From: Mycobacterium sp. PS03-16 | Lineage (GTDB): Bacteria; Actinomycetota; Actinomycetes; Mycobacteriales; Mycobacteriaceae | Reading direction: 5' to 3' | DNA length: 64,000 bases | Assembly (NCBI RefSeq): GCF_004570325.1 | Contig: NZ_SPQO01000009.1 | Span: 124,001 to 188,000 of the forward strand | Shown: one piece after another, positions 41,270 through 50,173 of the stretch | How the letters are laid out: every line of letters begins with the position of its first letter | How positions within the stretch are numbered: the stretch's first letter is position 1 | The notes under the pieces: generated by a model | What the model was told of the DNA's origin: nothing | The model's database searches: none | Seen by the model: the letters and a program-made list of their open reading frames with translations, nothing else | Program-made: the position numbers and the translations under genes

Positions 41270-42319
41270 CTACAGCCGCTCACCGGTCGTGGCGTCGAAC
41301 CGGTGCACCGCGTCCGGCTGCGCCGACAGTGCGACCGCCGTCCCGGGGGAGACGCCCGACAGCGTCGACGCGGGTACCACCGCGGTCACCTGCTCGTCCC
41401 CCGCGCGCACGGTCACGATGGCCCGCGGGCCGAGCAGTTCGACCAGTTCGACCGTCGCACCGCCGTCGACCGCGGGCCGCAGCTCGAGATCGTCGGGACG
41501 CACCCCGACCGTCACCTCCGCGGCGTCGGGTCCGCCGACGGCCAGCCGCACCCCGCCCGCAGTCCGCAGCTCGCCCCCGCTGACCGCGCCGGTCACCAGG
41601 TTCATCTTCGGGCTGCCGACGAACGTCGCGACGAACGTGTCGGCGGGCCGGGAGTACACCTCCGCCGGTGGGCCGGCCTGGGCGATCTTGCCGTCGCGCA
41701 TCACCACGATGCGGTCGGACAGCGTCATCGCCTCCTCCTGGTCGTGGGTGACGTACAGCGAGGTCACCCCGAGGCGGCGCTGCAGGCGCAGCAGTTCGGT
41801 GCGGGTCTCGACGCGCAGCTTGGCGTCCAGATTGCTCAACGGCTCGTCGAACAGGAACACCGAGGGCTCCCGGATGATGGCCCGGCCGATCGCGACCCGC
41901 TGCTGCTGGCCGCCGGACAGGTCCTTGGGTTTACGCGCCACCAGCGCGCCCAGGCCCAGCGAGGCGGCGACGTCGTCGGCCCGGCGCAGCGCTTCGGTCC
42001 GGTCGACCTGCTGGGCCCGCAGCGGGAACGCGATGTTCTCGCGCACCGACAGGTGCGGGTACAGCGCGTAGTTCTGGAACACCATCGCGACGTCGCGCTC
42101 CTTGGGTTCCAGCCGGGTGACGTCGCGGCCGTCGATGTGGATGGTGCCCGACGTGACCTCCTCGAGGCCGGCGAGCATCCGCAGCGAGGTCGTCTTACCG
42201 CACCCCGACGGGCCGACCAGCACGGTCATGCTGCCGTCGGCCAGTTCCAGGTCGAGGCCCGAGACCACGGTGGCGCTGCCGTACGCCTTCGTGACCGCGG
42301 TGAACGTGACCGATGCCAT
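41270..42319 (-). CDS. Sugar ABC importer ATPase (MalK/UgpC/MsmK family)
   Basis: A 349-residue ATPase energising the two permeases upstream. Walker A is VGPSGCGKTTSL (about residue 35), the Q-loop is FQNYALYPHLSV (about 81), the signature is LSGGQQQRVAIGRA (about 133) and Walker B is VFLFDEPLSNLDAKLR (about 153). The C-terminal 110 residues form the TOBE/OB regulatory domain of carbohydrate importers (VTVGVRPDDLELR). It is the last gene of the kinase–SDR–SBP–permease–permease–ATPase run, all on the minus strand. Confidence 0.93.
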   Translation of the reverse strand: MASVTFTAVTKAYGSATVVSGLDLELADGSMTVLVGPSGCGKTTSLRMLAGLEEVTSGTIHIDGRDVTRLEPKERDVAMVFQNYALYPHLSVRENIAFPLRAQQVDRTEALRRADDVAASLGLGALVARKPKDLSGGQQQRVAIGRAIIREPSVFLFDEPLSNLDAKLRVETRTELLRLQRRLGVTSLYVTHDQEEAMTLSDRIVVMRDGKIAQAGPPAEVYSRPADTFVATFVGSPKMNLVTGAVSGGELRTAGGVRLAVGGPDAAEVTVGVRPDDLELRPAVDGGATVELVELLGPRAIVTVRAGDEQVTAVVPASTLSGVSPGTAVALSAQPDAVHRFDATTGERL

Positions 42320-42347
42320 GGGGTATTTCCTCGCTGTCCGTTGCTGC

Positions 42348-43163
42348 TCAGTATTTGACCGCGCCGCCGCTGATCCCCTGGACCAGGCGTCGCTGGATGA
42401 AGAAGCTCGCCACCACGACCGGCACGATCGCGACCATGATGGCCGCGCTCATCGTCCCGATCTGCACCCCGCGGAAGGTGTTGAAGTTCGAGATCGCCAC
42501 CGGCAGGATCGCGGCGTTGCCGGGCGCCAGGATCAGGCCGTAGAACAGGTCGTTCCAGGACAGCGTGAACCCGAAGATCGCCGCCGCGCCGATACCGGGG
42601 TACACCTGCGGCAACACCACCAGCCGGAAAGCCTGCCAGCGGCTGAACCCGTCGACTCGGGCCTGCTCCTCCAGCGACGACGGGACCGCCTCGAAGAAAC
42701 CGATGAGGAACCACGTCACCAGGGGCAGCACGAAACTCAGGTGCGCGAAGATCACCGGCGCCAACGTGTCAGTCATCCGCAGGGCCTGCGCCATGGTCAG
42801 GAACGGGAACACCATCACCGCCGGCGGCACCACCTGCGCGGCCAGCATGCCGAACCGGGTCAGCGACCCGCCGGCCCGGTACTTGGCGATCACGTAGGCG
42901 CCCATGCTCCCGACCACCAGGCTGACGGCCACGGTCACCACGCCGACCAGCGCGCTGCGGCCCGCCGCGGCGAAGATGCCCGAATCGAGCACCGCCCGCC
43001 AGTTCTCGAGTGTCGGGGTGAACGCCAGCAGCCACGGCTCGGACATCTGCTCGGGTGTCTTCAGGCTGGCCAGCGCCACCCAGGCGATCGGGAACAGCAC
43101 GAATATCAGGGCGGCGACGAGCACCGCGATACGCAGCACCTCCAGCGGCCGGACGCGGCTCAT
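42348..43163 (-). CDS. Sugar ABC importer permease (MalG type)
   Basis: A 271-residue inner-membrane permease with six predicted helices. The EAA loop that contacts the ATPase reads EEQARVDGFSRWQAFRLVVL (about residues 180–199). The family end ISGGAVKY matches the MalG/UgpE C-terminus (GL..GAVKG type). The ATG overlaps the stop of the partner permease by ATGA, so the two subunits are coupled. 28 bp separate it from the ATPase gene. Confidence 0.92.
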   Translation of the reverse strand: MSRVRPLEVLRIAVLVAALIFVLFPIAWVALASLKTPEQMSEPWLLAFTPTLENWRAVLDSGIFAAAGRSALVGVVTVAVSLVVGSMGAYVIAKYRAGGSLTRFGMLAAQVVPPAVMVFPFLTMAQALRMTDTLAPVIFAHLSFVLPLVTWFLIGFFEAVPSSLEEQARVDGFSRWQAFRLVVLPQVYPGIGAAAIFGFTLSWNDLFYGLILAPGNAAILPVAISNFNTFRGVQIGTMSAAIMVAIVPVVVASFFIQRRLVQGISGGAVKY

Positions 43164-44020
43164 GCGGTGGTCCTGTCCCGGCTGCGCTCCATCGCGCGAA
43201 ACGCCACCACGATGACCGCGAGCACCAGTACCAGCACCAGGAACGCCATCGCGCTGGCCTGGGCCAGGCGGAAGAACTGGATGCCCTCGAGGTACATGAA
43301 GTACTGCAGCGTCTGGGTCTCGGTGCCGGGGCCGCCGCGAGTGGTGGCGTAGACGTACTCGAAGACCCGCAGCGCGTCGAGCCCGCGCAACAGCACCGCC
43401 ACCGTCAGCACCGGGGCCAGCATCGGGATCAGCACGCGGCGCAGCCGGTACACGGGGCCGGCGCCGTCGACGCGGGCGGCCTCCATGGGTTGTTTGGGCA
43501 TGGACTCCAGGCCGGCCAGGATCAGCAGCACCATGAACGGCGTCCACTGCCACACGTCGATGAACGCCAGCGTGAACAGCGCCCGCCCGGCGCCGAAGAA
43601 GTCGTAATTCGCGCCGACGGCCTGCAGCAGTGCCGGCACCGCGCCGATCTGGTCGTTGAGCAGGAAGCGGAAGATCAATCCGACGGCGATCGGCGTGATG
43701 AACATCGGGGCCAGCACGACCGCGCGGGAGAGGTCCTTGGCCCAGCGCTGCTGGTGCAGCGCCAGCGCCACCGCGAAACCCAGCACCAGTTCCACGGAGA
43801 CCGCCACCACGACGTAGGTCGCGGTGGTCGCGAACGCCTCCCAGAACGCGGTGTCGGTCATCGCGGAGGTGAAGTTCGCGGTGCCGACGAAGCCGGGCGG
43901 TTCGCGGTCGGTGAGCCGGTAGTCGGTGACCGAGAGGTAGGCCGCGTAGCAGAGGGGGAACCCGACGGCGACCGCGAACAGCGCGAGCAACGGCGTGAGC
44001 ATGCCGTACTTGAACGTCAT
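43160..44020 (-). CDS. Sugar ABC importer permease (MalF type)
   Basis: A 286-residue permease with six helices. It begins MLTPLLALFAVAVGFPLCYA and contains SVTDYRL, NFTSAMTDTAFWEAFATTAT and a degenerate EAA loop, PKQPMEAARVDGAGPVYRLR (about residue 192). It partners the MalG-type subunit downstream. The solute-binding lipoprotein gene lies 37 bp upstream. Confidence 0.92.
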   Translation of the reverse strand: MTFKYGMLTPLLALFAVAVGFPLCYAAYLSVTDYRLTDREPPGFVGTANFTSAMTDTAFWEAFATTATYVVVAVSVELVLGFAVALALHQQRWAKDLSRAVVLAPMFITPIAVGLIFRFLLNDQIGAVPALLQAVGANYDFFGAGRALFTLAFIDVWQWTPFMVLLILAGLESMPKQPMEAARVDGAGPVYRLRRVLIPMLAPVLTVAVLLRGLDALRVFEYVYATTRGGPGTETQTLQYFMYLEGIQFFRLAQASAMAFLVLVLVLAVIVVAFRAMERSRDRTTA

Positions 44021-44057
44021 CCGCGCCGCTCCGCGCTCGCCGCCGGGTTCCCCAACG

Positions 44058-45377
44058 TCACTGCTGGATCCGCTCCGCGGCGGCCTGAGCGTCGCGCAGC
44101 GCGTCCTCGACGCTCTTGTTGCCCGCGGCGGCGTCGTTCAACTCGGTGCCCACGGCCTGGATCATCTCCTCACCGCCGCGGCCCTGGCTCAGCGGGGCGG
44201 CGTCGGCCAGGATCTCACCGACCGTGCGGTAGTACGCCTCGCCGTAGCCGTCGGCCAGCACCTTCGGGTCGGTCAGCGAGCTTTCGCGGATCACCGCGCC
44301 GCCGGCGGCGACACGCTGCGCGTCGACGGCGGGGGAGGTGATCCAGGAGATGAACGCCCATGCGGCGTCGGGGGCCGCCGAGTTGGCCGGGATCGCCCAG
44401 CTCCACAGGCCCAGAGCGGATTTGCCACCGGGGATGGGTGCCAGCGAGAACTGGCCCGCGCGCTCCCCGGACGCGCCGGCCGGGTCGTTGAGGGCGGGTA
44501 GATTCCAGTTGTAGCCGATCATCGAGGCGGCGTTACCGCTCGACACCGACCGGAACGCCTCATCGAAGCCCCACGACAGGCTGTTGGCCGGCGCGGCGGT
44601 GCGATAGGTCTCGATGTAGGCGTTGAGCGCGCGGACGGCCTGCTCGGTGTTCAGCGTGGGCTTGCCGTCCTCGCCGTAGATGGAGCCGCCGGCGGCGAAC
44701 AGCCAGTTGGCCCACTCCTCGAAGATCTTGTATCCGCGCTGCGGCTGCATCGCGATGCCCGCCCGGTCGCCGGCCTTGAGCCGCTGCGACGTGGTGACCA
44801 GCGCGTCGAGGCTGTCGGGCACCTGCAGGCTGGCGGCCTGCAGATCGCGGGTGTTGTAGATGTAGCCGAGCGCGTAGTTGTAGAACGGCACCCCGTAGGT
44901 GGTGCCCTCGACGTCGGTGATCTCGGTCAGCGACGGGAAGAAGTCGTCCGGCCGGTAGTCGGTGGTCGAGTCGATGCGGTCTCCGAGCGGTTGCAGAAAG
45001 CCGGCGTCGGCGAAGTCGTCCATCCACGGGTTGTCCACCACGATGAGGTCGTAGGCCGGTTCGGCGGCCTGGAACGACGAGACCAGCCGGTCACGCATCT
45101 GGTCGAACGTCATGGTCTCGATCTCGACCTTGACCTGCGGGTACTTCTCGTTGAACTGGCCGACCATGCCCTGCACGATCTCGGTGTCGGGCACATTCTC
45201 CATGAGCACCCGCACGGTGGCGCTGGTGTCGGTGGGTACGTCGCCCAGCCCGGACGACTCCTGTTCTCCGCCAGCGGAACCGCCGGTGCCGGCGCAGCCG
45301 GACAGCACCAGCCCTGCGGTGAGCGCGACCGCGGGCAGCCAGCGCGCCGGGCGCCGGCTCAGATTCGGGATCTTCAT
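44058..45377 (-). CDS. Extracellular sugar-binding lipoprotein (SBP family 1)
   Basis: A 439-residue solute-binding lipoprotein. The signal peptide ends in a lipobox (LPAVALTAGLVLSGC, Cys about 28) and a Gly/Ser linker follows. The mature fold shows VRVLMENVPDTEIVQGMVGQ, FNEKYPQVKVEIET and YDLIVVDNPWMDDFADAGFL. Later segments include TYGVPFYNYALGYIYN and SMIGYNWNLPALNDPAG. This is the cluster B (MalE-like) arrangement. It should deliver a sugar or polyol to the two permeases; the ligand is not predictable by eye. The ATG is 38 bp after the SDR gene. Confidence 0.93.
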   Translation of the reverse strand: MKIPNLSRRPARWLPAVALTAGLVLSGCAGTGGSAGGEQESSGLGDVPTDTSATVRVLMENVPDTEIVQGMVGQFNEKYPQVKVEIETMTFDQMRDRLVSSFQAAEPAYDLIVVDNPWMDDFADAGFLQPLGDRIDSTTDYRPDDFFPSLTEITDVEGTTYGVPFYNYALGYIYNTRDLQAASLQVPDSLDALVTTSQRLKAGDRAGIAMQPQRGYKIFEEWANWLFAAGGSIYGEDGKPTLNTEQAVRALNAYIETYRTAAPANSLSWGFDEAFRSVSSGNAASMIGYNWNLPALNDPAGASGERAGQFSLAPIPGGKSALGLWSWAIPANSAAPDAAWAFISWITSPAVDAQRVAAGGAVIRESSLTDPKVLADGYGEAYYRTVGEILADAAPLSQGRGGEEMIQAVGTELNDAAAGNKSVEDALRDAQAAAERIQQ

Positions 45378-45415
45378 GGTTCTCGCTTCCTCTCGAGGTG
45401 ACTGGGCCGGCCGGC

Positions 45416-46195
45416 TCAGTCCATGTAGGCGCCGCCGTTGACCGAGAGCGCTTCGCCGGTGATGAACCGGGCGTCCTCGGAGACCAGGAACGCCACCGCG
45501 CGGGCGACGTCGTCGGGGGTTTGCAGCCGGCCCAGCGGCGTGGCCGCGATCCAGCCGTCGCGCACCGCCTCCGGCGTCGCGCCGGTGAGGCGGGCCTCCC
45601 AGTCGAGTTCGCGCGTCTGCATCGGCGTGGCGACGAAGCCGGGACAGACGCAGTTCACCGTGATCGAGTGGGCCGCCAATTCGAACGCCATCGCCTGGGT
45701 CAAGCCGAGCACGCCGAATTTCGAGGCCACATAGTCCGAGAGGAACGGCACGCGGCCCTGTTTGGCCGCCATCGACGCGGTGTTGACGATGGTGCCCGCC
45801 CGGCCGGTGCGCACCATGGCCCGGGCCGCGGCCTGCCCGCAGAAGAACACCGCGCGCAGGTTCACCTCCATCGTGCGGTCGTACTGCCCCGCGGTGACGT
45901 CGACGAACGACTCCATGGCCGAGATGCCGGCGTTGTTGATCCAGGCGTCCAGGCCCAACCGGTCGGCGACGTCGTCGGCCACCCGGTTTGCCGCGTCGGC
46001 ATCGGTGACGTCGAGGCGGTGGCTCTCGTGGCCGTCGCCGGTCAGCGCGGCGGCCGATTCCGCGGCGGCCTCGGCGTCGATGTCGGTGACCACCACCCGC
46101 CAGCTGCGTTCGGCCAGGGTGGTGACGATGGCCCGGCCGATGCCCGAGCCCGCGCCCGTCACCACGACGGTGCGGCGGGTCGAATCACTGGTCAC
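45416..46195 (-). CDS. Short-chain dehydrogenase/reductase (probable polyol/ketose dehydrogenase)
   Basis: A 259-residue classical SDR. The cofactor motif is TGAGSGIGRAIV (about residue 14), with Asp in VVVTDIDAEA suggesting NAD(H) preference. NNAGISAMESF, IVNTASMAAKQ (catalytic Ser) and SDYVASKFGVLGL (catalytic YxxxK, about 153) follow. It ends FITGEALSVNGGAYMD. The GTG at 46195 overlaps the kinase stop by GTGA, which ties it to sugar metabolism. A likely reaction is oxidation of an alditol to a ketose or the reverse; this rests on context only. Confidence 0.88.
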   Translation of the reverse strand: MTSDSTRRTVVVTGAGSGIGRAIVTTLAERSWRVVVTDIDAEAAAESAAALTGDGHESHRLDVTDADAANRVADDVADRLGLDAWINNAGISAMESFVDVTAGQYDRTMEVNLRAVFFCGQAAARAMVRTGRAGTIVNTASMAAKQGRVPFLSDYVASKFGVLGLTQAMAFELAAHSITVNCVCPGFVATPMQTRELDWEARLTGATPEAVRDGWIAATPLGRLQTPDDVARAVAFLVSEDARFITGEALSVNGGAYMD

Positions 46196-47679
46196 TGCTG
46201 GTCCTTTCGTGCCAACCGGTGCGACACCGGGGTGAGGAGGTCGGACAGTTCGCGCCACTGCCCGTAGGCCTCGGCGTAGCGGTCGACGTGGCGCGGATCG
46301 GGAGTCACCGGGTCACCGAGGGTGCGGAAGCGGGCGATGTCGTCCCACCCGTCCACCATCCCGGTGCCCACCGCCGCGGCGAGCGCCGCGCCGAGGGAGG
46401 CGCCGGGGTGGCCGACCACCGGTGAGAGTGGCGCGCCGAGGACGTCGGCGAGGATCTGCTTCCACAGCACCGACCGGCTGCCGCCGTTGGTGACCATGGC
46501 CTGACCGAGGTCGACGCCGATGTCGGCGAACACCTCGGTGTGGTGGCGGAAGCCGAACGCGATGGCTTCCAGCACCGCGCGGTACATGTCGGCGCGGGTG
46601 TGGGCCAGGTCGAGGCCGACGAACGCGCCGCGCAGATCGGGGTCGTGCAGCGGGCTCTTCTCGCCGAGGAAGTACGGCAGGCAGAGCACTTCGGCGGGGG
46701 CGCGGTGCGCGGCCTCGTCGTCCAGATCGGTCAGTTCGGTGCCGCCCACCAGCGTCTGGAACCATCGGATCAGGCTGCCGCTGGTGGCCATGCAGCCGTT
46801 GGGCAGCCACCGGCCGGGCACCGGGTGGGCGTCGAGGTAGAGGCGCGCGTCGACGACCGGCGTGTCGCTGGCGGCCAGCACGTCACCGGCGCCGCCGAGC
46901 TTGACCAGCCAGTCGCCCGGGGCGTTCACACCCGCGGCGTAGGCCGACAACACGTGGTCCGCACCGCCGACGATCAGCGGTAGGCCGGCCGGCAGCCCGG
47001 TCGCCTCGGCGGCCTCGGCGCTCAACCCGCCGGCCCACGCCCCGGGAGCGAGCGCCTCGGGCACCAGACCGGACGCCAGCCCGGCCGCGGCCAGCACGGG
47101 TTCGTAGCGGCCGCCGTCGAGGGTGCCCAGGCCCGACTCGATCAACCAGTTCAGTTCGACGTGCGGTGCCGCGCCCAGCGCCGTCAGCACCCAGTCGTAG
47201 GACCCGACCAGGTGGGCGGTCCGCTGCCAGGTCTGGCTTTCGTTGTCGCGCAACCACATCGCGGTCGGGGCGACGGACTGCTGGGTGATCGCCGATCCGG
47301 TCGCGGCCAGCACGGCGGCGGAATCGGTTGCCTCGCGCAGGGTCTCGATCTCACGGGTGGCCCTGGCATCGTTCTGCAGGATCGCACGCCGCACCGGGTT
47401 GCCCAGTGCGTCGAGGGCGACCACCGCCGGCACCATGCCGGTGGTGGCCAGTGCGCCGATGCGATCCCCTGGGACGCCCGACTCCGTCAGGACCTGGCGA
47501 ATGGTGTTGTGCACGTTGATGAGCCACTGGTGTGGGTCGGCTTCGGCGCGTCCGGCCGCTTCGGCCCACAGCCGGGTGTCGCCGGTCGCCTGAGCCACGA
47601 TGCGGCCGGCGGCGACGTCGACGAGCACGGTCTTGGTTCCGGTCGTGCCGATGTCGACACCGATCGTGAACTGTGCCAT
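46192..47679 (-). CDS. FGGY-family carbohydrate kinase (xylulokinase-like)
   Basis: A 495-residue kinase of the FGGY family. The first phosphate loop is IGVDIGTTGTKTVLVD (about residues 5–20). Also present are ATTGMVPAVVALDALG, GGADHVLSAYAAGV (about 235), LPYFLGEKSPLHDPDLRGAF (about 345) and the FGGY-like C-terminal signature MVTNGGSRSVLWKQILADV (about 405). Xylulose, ribulose, glycerol and erythritol kinases share these features, so the substrate is undecided. It leads the minus-strand cluster, with a GAGAGGA ribosome-binding site 5 nt before the ATG, and is divergent from the BtpA gene. Confidence 0.9.
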   Translation of the reverse strand: MAQFTIGVDIGTTGTKTVLVDVAAGRIVAQATGDTRLWAEAAGRAEADPHQWLINVHNTIRQVLTESGVPGDRIGALATTGMVPAVVALDALGNPVRRAILQNDARATREIETLREATDSAAVLAATGSAITQQSVAPTAMWLRDNESQTWQRTAHLVGSYDWVLTALGAAPHVELNWLIESGLGTLDGGRYEPVLAAAGLASGLVPEALAPGAWAGGLSAEAAEATGLPAGLPLIVGGADHVLSAYAAGVNAPGDWLVKLGGAGDVLAASDTPVVDARLYLDAHPVPGRWLPNGCMATSGSLIRWFQTLVGGTELTDLDDEAAHRAPAEVLCLPYFLGEKSPLHDPDLRGAFVGLDLAHTRADMYRAVLEAIAFGFRHHTEVFADIGVDLGQAMVTNGGSRSVLWKQILADVLGAPLSPVVGHPGASLGAALAAAVGTGMVDGWDDIARFRTLGDPVTPDPRHVDRYAEAYGQWRELSDLLTPVSHRLARKDQQ

Positions 47680-47722
47680 GCCGTCCTCTCCGACTCGATT
47701 CCCGGTGACCGTACCGCGTATC

Positions 47723-47746
47723 TGTTAGATTCTCACATGATATGTG
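47723..47746. promoter_or_regulatory. Candidate DeoR-type operators in the kinase promoter
   Basis: TGTTAGATTCTCACA (47723–47737) resembles a TGTTA…TAACA-type DeoR operator. It runs into the palindrome CACAT–GAT–ATGTG (47734–47746). They lie upstream of a -10-like TACGGT (minus strand, near 47711–47716) of the kinase operon, covering its -35 region. Confidence 0.45.
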
Positions 47747-47785
47747 TAACCGTCACGTAAATGCGGCGACGAAATCCGGTCACTT

Positions 47786-47800
47786 TGTTATCTAATAACA
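47786..47800. promoter_or_regulatory. Perfect palindrome upstream of the BtpA-family gene
   Basis: TGTTAT–CTA–ATAACA, with 6-bp perfect arms, lies 35 bp before the BtpA ATG. It shares the TGTTA half-site with the candidate operator on the kinase side of the same intergenic region. Confidence 0.5.
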
Positions 47801-47834
47801 GCGTTGATGGCCCCGACAACCGGGAAGGTGTTTG

Positions 47835-48650
47835 ATGACCACGTGGCTCGACGAGGTGTTCGCGGTGCGCAAGCCGGTGATCGCCATGTTGCATCTGGCC
47901 GCCCTGCCCGGTGACCCCGGCTTCGACTCCGCGGCCGGTATCCGCGCCGTGGTCGACCGCGCCAGATCCGAACTGCACGCGCTGCGCGACGGCGGCGTCG
48001 ACGGGGTGATGATCTCCAACGAGTTCAGTCTTCCCTACCTCACCAGGACCGAACCGATCACCGCGATCACGATGGCGCGGGTGATCGGGGAACTGCTCGA
48101 CGACCTCACGCTGCCGTACGGCGTCAACGTGCTGTGGGACGGCCGGGCGTCGATCGACCTGGCGGTGGCCGTCGGCGCGCAGTGGGTGCGCGAGATCTTC
48201 ACCGGCGTCTACGCCAGCGACTTCGGGCTGTGGGACACCAATGTCGGCGAAGTCGCCCGCCACCGCCACCGGGTCGGCGGCGATGGTGTCAAGCTGCTGT
48301 TCAACATCGTCCCGGAGTCGGCGACCTACCTCGCCGAACGCGATCTGGAGTCCATCACCAAGACCACGGTGTTCGCCACCAAGCCCGACGCGATCTGCGT
48401 GTCCGGGTTGACCGCCGGATCCTCCACCGACTCCCAGGCGCTGGCGCTGGTGAAGCGCTCGGCCGGTGCGGTGCCGGTGTTCGTCAACACCGGGGTGCGG
48501 GCCGACAACGCCGCCGACCAGTTGGCCATCGCCGACGGCGCGATCGTCGGCACATATTTCAAGGAGGACGGTGTCTTCGAGAACCGGGCCGTCGTTCCGC
48601 GGGTCACCGAGCTGATGACCGTCGTCAAAGAGTTCCGCACCACGTTATGA
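47835..48650 (+). CDS. BtpA/SgcQ-family TIM-barrel protein
   Basis: A 271-residue protein of the BtpA family (PF03437). It reads KPVIAMLHLAALPGDPGFDS at about residues 12–31, then GGVDGVMISNEFSLPYL, LPYGVNVLWDGRASIDLAVA, FTGVYASDFGLWDTN and VPVFVNTGVRADNAADQL. Members were first linked to photosystem I stability in cyanobacteria, but most, such as SgcQ of E. coli, sit in sugar-utilisation clusters. The chemistry is unproven, possibly acting on a phosphorylated sugar or nucleoside. The ATG has GGGAAGG 7 nt upstream. The stop overlaps the phosphatase gene by ATGA. Confidence 0.88.
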   Translation: MTTWLDEVFAVRKPVIAMLHLAALPGDPGFDSAAGIRAVVDRARSELHALRDGGVDGVMISNEFSLPYLTRTEPITAITMARVIGELLDDLTLPYGVNVLWDGRASIDLAVAVGAQWVREIFTGVYASDFGLWDTNVGEVARHRHRVGGDGVKLLFNIVPESATYLAERDLESITKTTVFATKPDAICVSGLTAGSSTDSQALALVKRSAGAVPVFVNTGVRADNAADQLAIADGAIVGTYFKEDGVFENRAVVPRVTELMTVVKEFRTTL

Positions 48651-49390
48651 CCGAGGTCGACGACCTGCGCGAGCTCGCGGTGACCGCCGCGCAGCGCGGC
48701 GCCTATGTGTGCCTGCGCCGGTCGCAGGAGTCCGTGACGGTGGAGACCAAGAGCGCCGCGGGAGACGTCGTGACCCCGGTGGACCGCGAGGCCGAGGAGG
48801 TGGTGCGTGCGGTGCTGCTGACCACCCGGCCAGGCGATGCGGTCGTCGGTGAGGAGCTCGCACCGCATGCGGGGACCAGCGGCCTGGAGTGGGTGATCGA
48901 TCCGCTCGACGGCACCGCGAACTTCACCCGCCAGGTCCCGTACTACGGCACCTCGGTCGCTGTGCGGCGGCGCGACGACGACGTCTGGCTGGCCGGTGCG
49001 GTGTGCGCGCCGGCGATCGGGTCGACGTGGAGCGCGGCCGCCGGGGAGGGCGCGCGCGTGGAGGCCGCCGGGTTCACCCGCACGCTGCCACTTCCGCTGC
49101 CCGCCACCTCGGCCCGGCTGATCGGTACCGGCCTGTCCTACGATCCGGATCGGCGCCGCCGCCAGATCCGCGAATTACCGGCTCTGGTCGCCGATTTCAC
49201 CGATATGCGCCGCTTCGGGGCCGCCGCGCTGGATCTGTGCCTGGTCGCCCAGCGCAGCCTGGACGCCTTCGTCGAGGAGGATCTCGACGTCCACGACTGG
49301 GCAGCCGGCGCCCTGATCGCCGAGGAGGCCGGCGCCGCGGTGCACCGGCCCCGGCCGGGCCACGACGCGATGTCAGCGCGCTGGCGCTGA
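48647..49390 (+). CDS. Inositol monophosphatase-family phosphatase
   Basis: A 247-residue Mg2+/Li+-dependent phosphatase of the IMPase superfamily. Metal ligands are in VVGEELAPHA (about residue 64), WVIDPLDGTANFTRQVPYYG (about 80–99) and DVHDWAAGALIAEEAG (about 210). It may dephosphorylate a sugar phosphate or inositol phosphate made in the pathway. Overlap with the BtpA gene by ATGA argues for a shared pathway. Its 3' end overlaps the convergent DeoR gene by 18 bp. Confidence 0.9.
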   Translation: MTEVDDLRELAVTAAQRGAYVCLRRSQESVTVETKSAAGDVVTPVDREAEEVVRAVLLTTRPGDAVVGEELAPHAGTSGLEWVIDPLDGTANFTRQVPYYGTSVAVRRRDDDVWLAGAVCAPAIGSTWSAAAGEGARVEAAGFTRTLPLPLPATSARLIGTGLSYDPDRRRRQIRELPALVADFTDMRRFGAAALDLCLVAQRSLDAFVEEDLDVHDWAAGALIAEEAGAAVHRPRPGHDAMSARWR

Positions 49391-50173
49391 GCGAGCGTTC
49401 ACGCAGACCACCTCGACCCCGGCCGCTTCCAGGGCCGCCACCGTCGGATGCGTGGGTGACCCGTCGGTCACCAGCACCGAGATGTTCGACACCTGCGCGA
49501 CGTTGATCAGCTGCACGCGACCGAGTTTGGTGGCGTCCGCGGCGACGATCACCCGGTCGGCCGAGCGCATCGCCGCCTGTTTGACGTTGCCTTCCTCGCG
49601 GTGGTACTCCGACGCGCCGCGGCGCCCGTCGACGCCGGCGATGCCCATCACGTAGGTGTCGCAGTTGTAGCGCAGATAGAAGTCCTCGGCCTCGGCGCCG
49701 ATCAGGCTCAGCTCACCCGGCCGGACCTTGCCGCCGGTCAGCAGGATCGTGGTGTCCGGTTCGTCGGCGAGCTCGACCGCCACCAGCACGCTCGGCGTGA
49801 TCACGGTCAGGCGCAGATCGCGGCCGCGGATCGCGCGGGCCACCGCGAGGACCGTGCTGCCGCTGTCGAGGATCACCGTCTCCTGCGGGGTGAGCAGATC
49901 TGCCACCGCACTGGCGATGTGGGTCTTCTCGTCCGCCGCCTCCGCGGCCCTGGCCGCGAAGGACGGCTCGGTGGCCTTGCCGCCGAACGCGATCGCGCCG
50001 CCGAGCACCCGACGCGCGACGCCCTGGTCCTCGAGGCGTTCGATGTCGCGGCGGATCGTCATCTCCGAGACGCCGTACTCCTCGGCCAGCGTCGCGAAAT
50101 CCACCTCGCGGTCGGCATGGATCCGGGCGGCGATCGCCGCCCGGCGGGCATGAGCGTTCAGACCGGCGGCCAT
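49373..50173 (-). CDS. DeoR-family transcriptional repressor
   Basis: A 266-residue regulator. The N-terminal helix-turn-helix (residues ~22–60, FATLAEEYGVSEMTIRRDIE) is the DeoR signature. The C-terminal sensor domain for a phosphorylated sugar has VILDSGSTVLAVARAI (about 96), TILLTGGKVRPGELSLIG (about 140) and VIVAADATKLGRVQLINVA (about 215). It probably represses the adjacent importer–kinase and BtpA–phosphatase units and is relieved by a pathway intermediate. The ATG lies 6 nt after TACGCT, with a palindrome over the -35 region suggesting autoregulation. Confidence 0.92.
   Translation of the reverse strand: MAAGLNAHARRAAIAARIHADREVDFATLAEEYGVSEMTIRRDIERLEDQGVARRVLGGAIAFGGKATEPSFAARAAEAADEKTHIASAVADLLTPQETVILDSGSTVLAVARAIRGRDLRLTVITPSVLVAVELADEPDTTILLTGGKVRPGELSLIGAEAEDFYLRYNCDTYVMGIAGVDGRRGASEYHREEGNVKQAAMRSADRVIVAADATKLGRVQLINVAQVSNISVLVTDGSPTHPTVAALEAAGVEVVCVNARSAPAR

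Noticed and set aside
41270..50173. The sugar cluster as an integrative element or prophage
   Set aside because: No integrase, transposase, tRNA, direct flanking repeat or clear change in base composition was seen; it looks like an ordinary chromosomal metabolic cluster.
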